A stretch of 64,000 bases of DNA from Shinisaurus crocodilurus (Eukaryota > Chordata > Lepidosauria > Squamata > Shinisauridae), in assembly GCA_021292165.1 (NCBI GenBank), contig JAHFWL010000062.1:43061-107060 (forward strand), given 5' to 3'. The notes beneath the pieces are model-generated. The model had not been told where the DNA came from and ran no database searches. It worked only from the letters and a program-made list of their open reading frames with translations. Below are positions 52,506 through 63,489 of the stretch, piece by piece; the first letter of the stretch is position 1, and the number at the start of each line of letters is the position of its first letter. A program made the translations under genes and the position numbers.

Positions 52506-54837
52506 CTAAAGACAATAAAGATCCTAGATTACCAGCATCCTACCACCCAATCACACTGCTTGATCAGGATGCCAAATTCTTCCTGGCCAATTGACTGAAC
52601 CAATTCATCACACAATACATCCACACAGACAGCTTTATGCCGGGTCGTCAAATAGCTGATGCAATTTGCAGAGTCTTAAATATTATTTACCACAGCAGCT
52701 GTACTAAATCTCCAGTCTCTATCACATCACTGGACACTTTAAAGGCCTTCAACCAGGTAGAGTGGCTTTATTTACTCAGAGCCATACACAAAATGGATAT
52801 GGGTGAGCAGTTCCAGGCAGCAGTAACTCAGCTCTATGCTGCCCCAGAAGTGCTTATATACACAAATAAAACGGATTCCCCTCCTATAAATTGCACAGAG
52901 GGACAAAGCAGAGCTGTCCACTCTCCGCTCTGCTTTTTGCCATTGCTACCGAGCCCCTAGCACAAACAATTCACAGCCTCCCAAACTTTAACGGTGTTAA
53001 GATAGACCCGATTACCCATTTGATCAATCTCTTTGCAGATAATGTCCTCCTGTTCCTTTCTAACCCTGAAATGGCTATAACTAGCACTTGAAGAAACGAT
53101 GTCTGTATTCCAATATCATATTGGTCTTAAAATAAATTATGATAAATCTGAGCTGTTTGCCTGCAAATGCCACCCCGAGTCCAAAAGAAACTTCAAAATC
53201 TGGCCCAACTAACTCTGAGGCATTCCTGCTTAAAATATTTGGTCATACAAATACAGAAAGACCTGCAGCCACTGGTTCCCCAGAATTACACACTTGTAAT
53301 AAAATGGATGAAACATAAATTGAAATCATGGGCCAATATGAAGCTATCCGTTCTAGGCAACATTGCCTCTATAAAAAATGATGACACTGCCCAAGCTTTT
53401 CTTTCTTTTTCACATGATTCCTATTCCCCCGGTGGACAACAAACTGAAAAAAAATGGCAAGGACTTTTAAAGAGATTTATCAATAAAGGGAAAATGTCTA
53501 GATTGATTGAAGCTGCACAATATCACAAATATTATACTTTGCTTCTTTCTAGATCAAACAATTAACAAGCATCATAAGAAATGATATGAGTATAACCTGG
53601 GTTTCTATGGAAACTACAAATAGCTCCCTCTTGCACCAGGCACTTCCCTTTAAGAAACTCATCAAGACGGAGATAGGGAAGATCAAAACCCCTTTTTATA
53701 AAGCAACACTTAAGGCTTGGAAACTGTGGGCCAAATTCCTTGCTCCATCCCCATTCCCTTATACCCGATCTTAGACCATCTGAAGTTCAAAACACCAGAT
53801 AAACCAGCACAGGTCCTGTGCTAGAGGGAAAGGGGATTTCTTCATGTCAGGGACTTGTTCATAAGGGGGCAGTTTATCTCCCTTCCTGCTTTGGGAATGC
53901 AGTTACAAGGTGTTAGAGCTTCCTGCTACAAAAGCATCAACTAATTATATTTGCCATAACACTAGCCAGAGAAGAAGGTTCTCTCCGAGTGCTAACAATA
54001 TTTGAAAATGCAGGTTTACCTCAGAGTGGCTTTACAAAAGGTCCAAACAATATAAATGGTTGGTTGATCTCATCTATGAAAACTCATGGGGGCTAAAATT
54101 AGAATGGGAATCAAATTTGAACAAGACCATGACAGGATACCAATGATCTTGGATTTGGTCCACCCCTCCGTTTCGCACAATCTTGGCACAAATAAGGGAA
54201 GCCACTATGAAGGTGGTCCATCATTGGCACTTCACCCCAATTAAAATACATACTTTTAACAAGTCTCTCTTGCCTTTGTGCTGGAGGGGATGCGGTCAAG
54301 TTGGCTCCTTAATTCAGATGTGGCCTTTGTGCCCATTTATTAATGACTTTTGGAACCAGGTTCTCTCAACAATATGCAAGATAATTGGGCAACAAATCAA
54401 AGCTCATGGAGCCCTACTTCTACACTTTCAAATATGAGAAGGAGCATCTTTTACCCAAGGATTTGATTGTGATAATGCTTGCAGCTGCGAGACATGAAAT
54501 TGTGTTGAACTGGAAGTCCCCAACTGGACTCTCGTGACAAAAGTGGCTGAACAGAATATGGAAAAATGCTCTCTCTGAAAATCTGACACATTGATTGAGG
54601 CTTATCAAAGGACTGGAGAACTGAGACTTATTTATAGAAGCATGGCATCCTTTTATTGCATATGCACATCCACAACATCCACACACACACACACACCCCA
54701 TCTGTACAACTTGAATTTTGGAATGAATCACTGTGAAACTGATCACTTTCTTTCCAATACTGTATGAGCCTGTTTTGTTACTGCTTTATACAAACAAATC
54801 TTAATTAAAAAAGATAAAAACAACAACAAATGCTCTT

Positions 54838-54841
<4 letters not shown>

Positions 54842-54870
<29 letters not shown>
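54842..54870. repeat. (AC)n microsatellite
   Basis: Directly follows the 3' target duplication of the L1. Confidence 0.9.
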
Positions 54871-54872
<2 letters not shown>

Positions 54873-56885
54873 TTACCACCCCTTTAAAATGGCACCTCTG
54901 GATCACTGTCTGGAGAACAGTGGCCCCTGACAAGACCAAAAGTGACCATACCTGTCTTACTTCATCTGTTCGCATCATGTACCTACCACCAATGATAAGA
55001 CACTGATGGGGAAATGCCAACACCTCTGATAAGTGGCTTTGAAACATGATGTTTGTTGATGATGGAGCAGAGCCACAAGGAAGTTCTTTCATAGAGTCGC
55101 GCCCCCCCCCCCCATATTTTTGGCCATTTCTTCTAATCTCTAGCCCACAATGAATGCAATGATGTTCGTTGTATGGCATTGGCATACTGTTGTGCTACCT
55201 TATACGTAAATGTTCTTAGGAACATTTCAACCACCAGACAATTCCTACATGGAAAGCCTACATGTGTCTTTCATGTTGTGCTGCTTTTAATGTATTTGCA
55301 TTTTGTATGGTAGTGTATTGTATGAATTGTTGTTAACCGGCCAGAGAGCTTTGGCTATTGGGCAGTATAGAAATGAGGAGGAGATGAAGACAAAGAAGCC
55401 ACCGCCACGGGGAGTCACAAAACATGGTTTCCCACTGAATGTAGCAATATACACATGTATGTGATTGACAAATGTTATGATTTACATGAGGGATGCATAT
55501 GCTAATTTCTAGCAGAAATATTTGCAGTATTTGAAGCAGCCCTTGGGTGATGGGTTTTGCTCATTCTCAGGATGTGATTGAATGCCATATTTGGCAGGAA
55601 AGGTCCTCCAGATTAAACTGAATGGCAATCCTAGGGTTTTGCTTTTTTTTGCTTTCCTCTGCCATGTGTGGTTTGACTGCCTGTAAGAGGTATCCAGAGC
55701 AATTTTCCCCACAGGCACTTTCTTTGCAAGGCCATTGCTCTCTGCCTGTGGACCAGTGTGGCCTAGGTGATGATGCTGGGTACAAGGGGGGTGACGTAGG
55801 AGGGGAGAGGTAGTGGATTTGGATTGGATCGTCTTTGGTCTGTTCCAGAATACTATGAATTGTGATGGCTTTCCTACACAACTTCTGTGCTTTGCACATT
55901 TCCCCCTTGTTCAATTTGACATCGGGACCATGCACAGCTTGCCACATTTGCAGAAAGCAAGCAGGCCCTACCGTTTAATAACTTCACAGTTCCTTCCCTC
56001 TGGAATGTTGAACCTAATTACCGTAGCTTGTGGTCTCTGTTATTAAATGAGTCATTTCTGAAGGCTTCTGGAATTAGCTCCTGCAAATTACTTAAGACCA
56101 TGCTGAAAACAGCAGACTTCTCCTCCGGCATGCCCTAGAACAGGCAGTTCTAAAAAAAAAAAAATCCATCGCCGAGAACTTCATCCCACATGGAGCTATT
56201 CACCCACACTGGAGGTGGAAAAATTCAAAACTCTATGATTATCTTCATTTGGATGTCTGACAGCTGTTTTAGTCCAATTTTGCAATGCCAGTGTTTTTCA
56301 GCCTCTTAAGGAACGAAAGAACAGAAGGAATTAGACTAATTGCCCTCGTCTAAGCCCCATCTCTGATGGTGGCTAGTACAGAAAGTGGAGGATCTTTAAG
56401 CTGAAATTAAATTCTGGAACTAGATTCTACCATTTAATTTGTTTGCAATAATTCAAGATATAAATGCCTCTGATTCAAATGGGGGGGGGATCAGGCTGTT
56501 GAATTTAGAAAACAAGATATAAAGTACTGAGTTTGGTAATTTAATACGGTTGCATTAAGCTAGGGGGCCTTGTGTTCTACTTTACAGAGGACAATCCTCT
56601 ATTTGAAGGCATCCTCTATTTAAAGGGCTGTCCAATTTAAAGATAAAGAACCATCAGAAGGAAGTTCTGGGCTTTAAACTTGCCCATCAACAGTGAGCAC
56701 TTGGACAGTCAGGTGTACAGGTCACCTGGTCACAGTTTCCCCCATTATGGTGATATGTATTGTATTTGTATTTAAACAATAGTAATTACGACTAGATTTA
56801 TAATGACTATAGATTAGCACATGCTGGCTGGGGGATGCTGGGAGTTGTAGTAGTTCCCCCCCCTGTCTAAACATACATAGGATTG
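54871..56885. other. CRHR1 upstream intron, no recognised feature
   Basis: I see no exon, RNA gene or clear transposon terminus on either strand. No match to the expected CRHR1 exon 2 (Cys-Glu-Ser-Leu region) was found by reading. Short homopolymer runs only. Confidence 0.4.
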
Positions 56886-57355
56886 CACCCTAAATGGCTT
56901 GGGACCAAGATATTTGAAGGACCACTTACACCTGAATAAACCTGCCGGCCGGGCCTTAACATGGGCCAAGGAGGTCCTGCTCATGTGCCTACCAATAAGA
57001 TCTATGAGGTTGGTGGACACAAGAGAGATGTCCTTTTCTGTGGTGACCCCATTTTTATAGAATGCCCTTCCATGAGAGGTATTCCTGGCACCCTCCCTTA
57101 CTTTTAAATTGGCCTTAAAGACTTGGATGTTTCTGCTTTTAATTGATGCTGGCCCATATTTTATATTTTATGGTTTTAACCTGTCACTATTTTTATTTTT
57201 TATTTGTATTAAAATAGTATTTTAATGCTGCTGTTTTAGTTAATTTTATTTATTTATCAATATTTTACCAGTTTATGTTTTTATTTTGTAAATCACCTTA
57301 AGAAGATTTTTCTCTTTAAAAGTGGTACAAAATAGTTTAAATAAATATATATAGG
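56886..57355 (+). mobile_element. L2-like LINE 3' fragment
   Basis: Broken plus-strand coding text with LGPRYLKDHL, MSFSVVTPFL and LAPSLTFKLALKTW-like residues, followed by the T-rich 3' end (GTTTTAACCTGTCACTA, AATCACCTTAAGAAG) and ATAAATATATA. Confidence 0.7.
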
Positions 57356-58169
57356 TATATCTGCAGACATATCCATGTTTTTTCTCTGCTGGCTTATGGC
57401 CCTCTGGGTAGTAATCATCAGCCAGTCTGACTGAAGTGTGCATATGTGGTATTCAATCAAAGGGCTGAATGAAGCTTCCAGTGATATCTTCGTACTATAG
57501 GCCCTGGCAAAGTCCTCAGCACATCCCTTTTGGGAGCCTGCCAGGTCACAGCAATGAGGGCTAAAATAGGACACAGTCTAAGAAAAGAAAAGAAAAAAAG
57601 GATAACCATGCTGATCCATGAGGGGGGGGGGGGAATCCAACATCCATAGCTGGGCAATGCCTCAATAGGACCAACCAACATTCCACAAAGTATTGCAAAC
57701 TCTGGAGTGCTCCTGAACTCTTCATCAGTTGTAATCTGATACCTGCTACAGCCTACCAATGATCAGTCTGCAAATCTCCAACAGTCTAATAAGAATCTGA
57801 TAGATCCAATGAAATATATTTGTGTCTTGCTCAAGGACAGGCTGTACTTAGGCAGGATCAATTTCAGAAGCGTTTTTTCCAGTAGCCAATCATGCTCTTG
57901 ATTCAATATCTTATTGGTAACATAAGGCTGGCAACTATTTCTGAGCCTTCTTTTTCTAATGGTTGAAATAGTCTATGCATGAGGAGCCAACTAGCAGAAG
58001 GTGATATTTTCTTTTGGCATCAGATTTACCATTCCATTCATCCATCAGAATCAGACTGCACAAACCCTTCCATTTCTTGGAGGAAATCACTGCATGGATC
58101 TAATGGTGGAGCATATGCTACAGGGGCCATATAAGCAAGTGTGCAAGTACAGTGAACATTTGAAGATGC
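57356..58169. other. CRHR1 upstream intron, no recognised feature
   Basis: No exon or repeat recognised apart from a G run at 57621-57632. Confidence 0.4.
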
Positions 58170-58691
58170 TGCGACGACACAGTCCTTTCACTCTAGGCCC
58201 AGTCACATAAACCCTTCTCAGGCTAAGCACAAACACCTAAAAACCTGAGGGGAGGGTCAAATGAAACCCTTTCCCTACATATGAGGGGAAAGAACAATAA
58301 AGTTTATCAAGGTTCTATTTTGAATATATTCTACTGTGGGTATTATAAAGGTGTGTGTATGTAGGTTCAACAGTAATGTAGCTTAATAAAGCCAAGCTGA
58401 CACGTAGGATTTGGGTAGCAAACAAATAAGAATAAGTTTATTTTAATTCCCCAAAATCCTAGTTCCAGAAAGAAAAACTTCAAACCTGCCTACCCCAACC
58501 ACCAACAGACAAGACAAGACTACAACAAGGACCAGCATAATAATAATAACTGACATCACTCAGTCCCCCCTTATATACCGTACTCCTCCCCCACCCTTTC
58601 TAAGATGTCACTAACCACACACACCCCTTCAACATTCTATGCTCACTAAACATACTAACGCCAGGGAACTGAATTGTGAGGTTATGCCACA
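58170..58691 (-). mobile_element. Solo LTR, copy 2
   Basis: 522 bp, flanked by a perfect 5-bp duplication gatgc (58165-58169, 58692-58696). On the minus strand it starts TGTGGCATAACC and ends GTGTCGTCGCA (TG...CA). TATATAAGG lies near 58570-58577 and AATAAA near 58438-58443 on that strand, in promoter-to-poly(A) order. 5-bp duplications suit Gypsy/ERV or copia integrases. No internal genes. Confidence 0.88.
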
Positions 58692-58696
58692 GATGC

Positions 58697-58925
58697 CTCA
58701 TACCAAGTTAGACCATGCATATGGCCCATCTGTCCAGGGCTACCTACTTGGAAGGGCAAGGACTCCGGGAGAGAGCTTTCCCAATCCCAGTCTTGTTTCT
58801 TGAGATCCATTAAAAAAAACACACAACAACAACTGGAGATGCATGCTAGACTTTGGGACTTTCTGTGTGCAAAGCATGTGCTCTGCTTCTGAGCTATGGT
58901 TTCCCTGCTACAAAGCAACATCAGC
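58697..58925 (-). mobile_element. tRNA-derived SINE (type B)
   Basis: Minus strand: ATAGCTCAGAAGCAGAGCAC and TGCTTTGCACACAGAAAGTC head, far end GGTCTAACTTGGTATGAGGC. Promoter boxes partly decayed. Confidence 0.7.
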
Positions 58926-59439
58926 CATGTCCCCCATTCCACCTCGAATCCATTAAGTTTTCTACCAGCCAGATCAACTGGTGCTATTTAGATCTCTTTG
59001 TGCATAGCTTCCAGGCTCAGGCAAAAAACTGGCTGCAACTCTCTCCATGATGACAGATAGATGTGATGCGCATCCCACATGTTTAGAACAGCCTACACAC
59101 ACAAACACACACGCCTAAAGGGAAAACCCTTTACAACAGTGTAAACCTCAACTATATATAGTTACAGACATATGGGATGTGCATCATATCTACCTGTCAT
59201 GGTGAGAGTTGCAGCCATTTTTTTTCAGGTAGTGTATTGGAGGTTGAAAATCCAATCATTATTTTAGCAGTATTCATTTCAGATTTTGTGCATACTTCAT
59301 TCAGTCTGTTGCTATGCTCTCTGATCTATGGAAACCAGTTAATTTTGGGGAGAAACTTATGGTATATAAGTTTAATACATAACGATAATGCTAGAAAGTG
59401 GCTGCCTTCTTCCCCCGTCTCAGAGTGGTAGGCATTTCT

Positions 59440-59650
59440 ATCCAGCTTCCGCAGCTCAGAGGTAGAGCACCTGTTTTCCATGCAGAAGGTCCCAGGTTCA
59501 ATCCCTGGCATTTCAGTTAGAAAGATCAGGTAGGTAGCAGACGATGGGAAATACCTCAAACTGGGATCCCGGAAAGCCACTGACAGTCAGAGGAGACAAT
59601 GTTGGCTAAATGGAGGAATAGTCTGACCTGGCACAAGGCAACTTCTTATG
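59440..59650 (+). mobile_element. tRNA-derived SINE (type B), best copy
   Basis: tRNA-like head with A box CAGCTCAGAGGTAGAGCACC and B box GGTTCAATCCC, then AGATCAGGTAGGTAGCAGA, GACAGTCAGAGGAGACAATG and CACAAGGCAACTTCTTATGG. Not a working tRNA, because the acceptor stem does not pair. Confidence 0.8.
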
Positions 59651-59715
59651 GACACCAGATTTCCGTGTCTTTGTAAAATGAAAAATCCCAGCAATTATTG
59701 ACAAACACCATTGTG

Positions 59716-59802
59716 CTGGCTGGGGCATGCCAGCTATGCTGGCTGGGGCATGCTGGGAGTTATAGGCCAAAAACATCTGGGGACCCAAGGTTGGAGAACA
59801 CT
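59716..59802. mobile_element. Palindromic hAT element, left arm lost
   Basis: Only the right arm and a duplicated centre (GCTGGCTGGGGCATGC twice) remain, ending GGTTGGAGAACACTG. Confidence 0.75.
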
Positions 59803-60315
59803 GTATTAGATGCTACCAGGAGCAGAGGACAGAGAGACACAGAGAGGTGGAATTCCACATCTCAGACCAATTCTGAGTCATGTACTTACTAGGTGGTATT
59901 AGGCAAGCCACTCCCCCGCCCCCCCGTAGTGTTGTCCTTTGAACCTTGACTGTGGAATTCAGGAGCCACACAGGTGGATGTATTTGCAAGGTTCTATACA
60001 GTTCCCTGGCAGGCTCCTAATACAGGCCTGCAGCAGGGTTTCTCCTAGTCTAAGGAAATGGGACGGGGTGTATGAGCATGATGGGTGGTCCTTAAGTTGA
60101 CACACTCTGTCTGGATGCAACACACAGCCTCAGTGGAGGCGGGTGACTCCAATGCCAGCAGGGCTGCATATCCACTCTGGATTTCATTCTGAGCTTTAAA
60201 GGAATTATCCAAGGTGCTGAACCATGTCCCCACAAACAGGTTTGGCTCCATGGATAGCTCCTTAAAAGTCCAGACTAAAAACTGGAGCAGATATGCAGCC
60301 CTGCTGACATTGGAG

Positions 60316-60478
60316 TCATAGGATCATAGAGTTGGAAGGGGCCTACAAGGCCATCGAGGTCCAACCCCTTGCTCAATGCAGGAACTAGAGGAGGGGTCTC
60401 CCATCCAAGTAATAACCAGGCCTGACCCTGCTTAGCTTTCCACACTCGGACAAGCTGAGCCAGCGTGAGCCACAGGCT
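60316..60478 (-). mobile_element. 5S rRNA-derived SINE with CR1-like tail, copy 7
   Basis: Minus-strand copy: GTGGCTCACGCTGGCTCAGC, GGAAAGCTAAGCAGGGTCAG, tail to GATCCTATGA. Confidence 0.92.
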
Positions 60479-61970
60479 GCAGCCTAGCAGTCTCCTCCTC
60501 TCCCCTCAACTAAATATGGGGATAATAATCCAGGGTCTGCATAAGGATTTCTTTGAACACTCTGGCCACTCTATAAAACACTACATAAATGTAACTATAA
60601 TTAATCTTCTATCACACTGGCCGTAGGAAGCAATTTGCTGTAGGAGAAGCTAATCTTGCTCCAAGGGATGCTAGCTAGAGTGTTGCAGGGTGTGGCATTT
60701 TTTTTTTTTTATTGGGGCAGTCGCAGGCATGCCCTCAAGTAGCAGAGAGCCACAATTGCAACAAGACAGCAAAAAGCCATTGAAGTTGGTGGGTCATTCA
60801 AAATCACAAGGTGTAGGCAGAGGAGGGACTTGTGTTTTGAGTTTACTTGGGAGTAAGACTCTGTGGGGTGGTCCAGACTTGGCCACGCTTAGAGCAGTTC
60901 CATCGAAACCAATGGGACTTAAGTTAGTGACTTAAGTTAGTGTCTAACTTAAGTGATCCTTAAGTCTGGATTCAACCCACTGAAGCAGTGACACTTACTT
61001 TTTAAGTAACCATGTTTCAGACTGGGTTGCATGTGGCAGACAGTAGCCCAGCTAAGAAAAACTGGGCTTGCTAGCTCCCCAAATAAGTTTTGCCCCTTTA
61101 AAGTTAAGTCAGTGATTGTAAAGTTGGCCAAGTTCATCACAAGGACCCATAACACTTTCACAACCATCTTCTACACTGCAGTGACAATAAAATGAATGTG
61201 CTGTCCTCCAATGCAAAACACTTTTGGGTTTGAAACAATGGGAATATTTGATATCCCAAACGGGTAACTAACAACAGTGTGCTGTCCCAGTATTGTGCTG
61301 AACACTGAGCATCAGAAGGCCCTAAGAGTGCATCCAATTTCAAGGGTTCTGGTGCTATCTCGCACTTCTAATTCCTTCATGTGCAATCCCCAGCATGCCT
61401 TAGATTTTGTTTACATTCTGCCAGTCCACATGACCGACAGAGGCAAGCGCAACAGGTGAGATCCATGTGGCTGGCTTGTCTACCGTGATTGAAAGTGTTC
61501 CCTTGAGCCTTAAGGAAGTAACAACCTGTCCCTGCCTGGATGCTAGTCCTATGCTTCCATGCCAACCTGAGGATGCAGGAAGCTGCTGTCTGCTGCCTTA
61601 ACTGAGTCAGCAGCACCAACAACTGCTCTCTCACTCTCTCTCCAGCCCCTGCCCTGCCCCCTAGGTAGAATAATGTGTTGCAATCACTTATGCAATTCCT
61701 GCTGCTGGGGACAGAAAGATTAAGGCTTCCTTCTGTAGTTAATTGCCCACTTGATCAGCTTCAATTGTCCATCCCGCTGACAGCTTTCACTGTGCCAGAG
61801 AACAGAGGGACATCCTTCACACTTGGCATGAAAGAAATCTTAGTCGTTAGGGGTGGCCACTTATGCATCACCAAAAAGAGAGAAAAGGAACAGAAGGACC
61901 ACAGATCTGCACAAAGAATTGCATATGCTATTAGACTATAATCAAATTTAGATATGACGACTACAATTTA
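60479..61970. other. CRHR1 upstream intron, no recognised feature
   Basis: No exon, RNA gene or transposon terminus recognised. A short direct repeat GACTTAAGTTAGTG occurs twice near 60927-60955. Confidence 0.4.
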
Positions 61971-61977
61971 AACAGAA

Positions 61978-62052
61978 TACAAGGCCCAGAGTGGCCGGGA
62001 GACGGGCCAGGTGGGCGATTCAAAAGAATAAATAAATAAATAAATAAATGTT
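61978..62052 (+). mobile_element. L2/CR1-like LINE 3' tail
   Basis: GCCGGGAGACGGGCCAGGTG then AATAAATAAATAAATAAATA, like the tail inside the solo LTR at about 25310-25340. Confidence 0.55.
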
Positions 62053-62224
62053 TAAAGCTCAGTCGTGCTCTGATCTTTGTTGGAGCAACATACGGACACC
62101 CCTGGTCTAGGTTCCAGTCCCCCCTGCTCATATCTAATCCTAGAGAGAGCCTGCACCCAACCCACAAGTTCACAGAGCATCAACATCAAATCTATGGCCG
62201 GAAATGGTACAGCACCCCTTTCTG

Positions 62225-62672
62225 TACACATCACACCTGTGTTGAAAGAACTACATTGGGTGCCTATTAGCTACCGAGCCATGTTCAAGGTTTGTTGCTG
62301 ACATACAAAGCCCTAAATGACTTGGGACCAGGATACCTAGCGGGCCTTCTCAGTAGTGGTGTGCCCATGCTCTGGCTGGCACACCTTCCCCAGTATGGTT
62401 CAGGAGGCAGAAATGTGGTGCATTTTAAATGCCTCCTGAAAATGGACTTCTTTATGCAAGCTTTCCTTTGCTTATAATTATCACGCTGCTGCTCCATTTT
62501 ACTGAATCTTATTGTTTCTCTCGATCTTACATTCATTGTTGAAAGATGAAATGGTTTAGCATAGATTCTATATGTATTTTACTCTGATTTTTAATTTCTG
62601 TATGTAAACTGCTTAGAGATTTTACTATATTAAGCAGTATTCATTCTAATACAGTGAATGAATGAATGAATG
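62225..62672 (+). mobile_element. L2-like LINE, ORF2 end and 3' tail
   Basis: Plus-strand remnant with LKELHWVPISYRAMFKV and LTYKALNDLGPGYLAGLL, the conserved C-terminal block of L2-clade ORF2. The T-rich 3' region ends in GAATGAATGAATGAATGA. Confidence 0.85.
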
Positions 62673-62825
62673 AGTTACCGGTACCTCTTTCCTCACAGAG
62701 GCAGTAGGACTGCTTGAGGAATTCAATCTTTCCAAATGCGGATACATACTGATCTTGTCTGCATCTCCAGTGCTAATTAGCAGATTGGAATACAATCATC
62801 TACTTGCATTTACACTTCCTGAATG

Positions 62826-62828
<3 letters not shown>

Positions 62829-62862
<34 letters not shown>
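62829..62862. repeat. (AT)n microsatellite
   Basis: Seventeen or so TA dinucleotides. Confidence 0.9.
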
Positions 62863-62866
<4 letters not shown>

Positions 62867-62928
62867 AATACATGAGCGGAGTAATCCTAAATGGGGCTGG
62901 GGGAGGAATGAAGCTGGCCAGGGCAAAA

Positions 62929-63083
62929 TATGTGGCTCACGCTGGCTCAGCTTGTCTGAGCGTGGAAAGCTAAGCAGGGTCAGGCCTGGTCATTACTTGG
63001 ATGGGAGACCCCTCCTCTAGTTTCCTGCATTGAGCAGGGGGTTGGACTCGGTGGCCTTGGAGGCCTCTTCCAACTCTATGATC
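62929..63083 (+). mobile_element. 5S rRNA-derived SINE with CR1-like tail, copy 8
   Basis: Plus-strand copy: GTGGCTCACGCTGGCTCAGC, GGAAAGCTAAGCAGGGTCAG, ATTACTTGGATGGGAGACCC and CR1-like tail. The octamer tail is replaced by a (TG)n run at 63085-63105. Confidence 0.92.
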
Positions 63084-63350
63084 GTGTGTGTGTGTGTGTG
63101 TGTGAGACCAGGCTTTTCAGCCTGGTGGATCCATGTATTTCCAGTCCCATCCCCCCCCCCCGCAGCAAGTGGGGCAGGGAGGGATTAGCTGGGCCCATTT
63201 AGGAAAATAGAGCAGCTTTGGATCCAACAGATCCCAAGCTGACTCCTCCTTGACCTTCCCCACCCCGCCCAAGGAATATTTCATTTTAAGGCTTCTGCCA
63301 GCTACTTCCAGCAGGAGAACCGCCACTGGCAGCTCTCCATCCATCTAGGA

Positions 63351-63489
63351 CAGGGCTCTCCAACCTTGGGTCCCCAGATGTTGCTGGACTACAGCTCCCA
63401 GAAGAATCCCTTGCCATTATCCATGCTGGCTGGGTATGCTGGGAGCTGTAGGCCAGCAACATCTGGTGACCCAAGGTTGGAGAGCCCTG
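63351..63489. mobile_element. Palindromic hAT element, sister subfamily copy
   Basis: Ends CAGGGCTCTCCAACCTTGGG and GGTTGGAGAGCCCTG. The flanks atctagga and ctctaggc match partly with a central TA. Confidence 0.85.

Larger units (their letters stand above)
50638..54824 (+). mobile_element. L1-clade LINE, decayed, with 17-bp target duplication
   Basis: Bounded by the same 17 bases aacaaatgctcttaaaa at 50621-50637 and 54825-54841. ORF1 remains: a coiled-coil/RRM-like part (KVEDLKNRSCRLNLHVRGLK) and IERAHQALGPKP. ORF2 remains: reverse transcriptase FMPGRQIADAI, LSALLFAIATEPLAQ and LFADNVLLF. The catalytic FADD/YADD motif reads FADN. Frameshifts and stops make it inactive, and the endonuclease domain is missing. 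Two later DNA transposons lie inside it. The 3' end is A-rich. Confidence 0.9.

Noticed and set aside
59450..59525. tRNA gene
   Set aside because: A and B boxes are present but the acceptor stem does not pair and the sequence continues into a SINE body.
62929..63015. 5S rRNA gene
   Set aside because: Only the internal promoter part resembles 5S rRNA; the 3' half is a CR1-type tail, so it is a SINE head.
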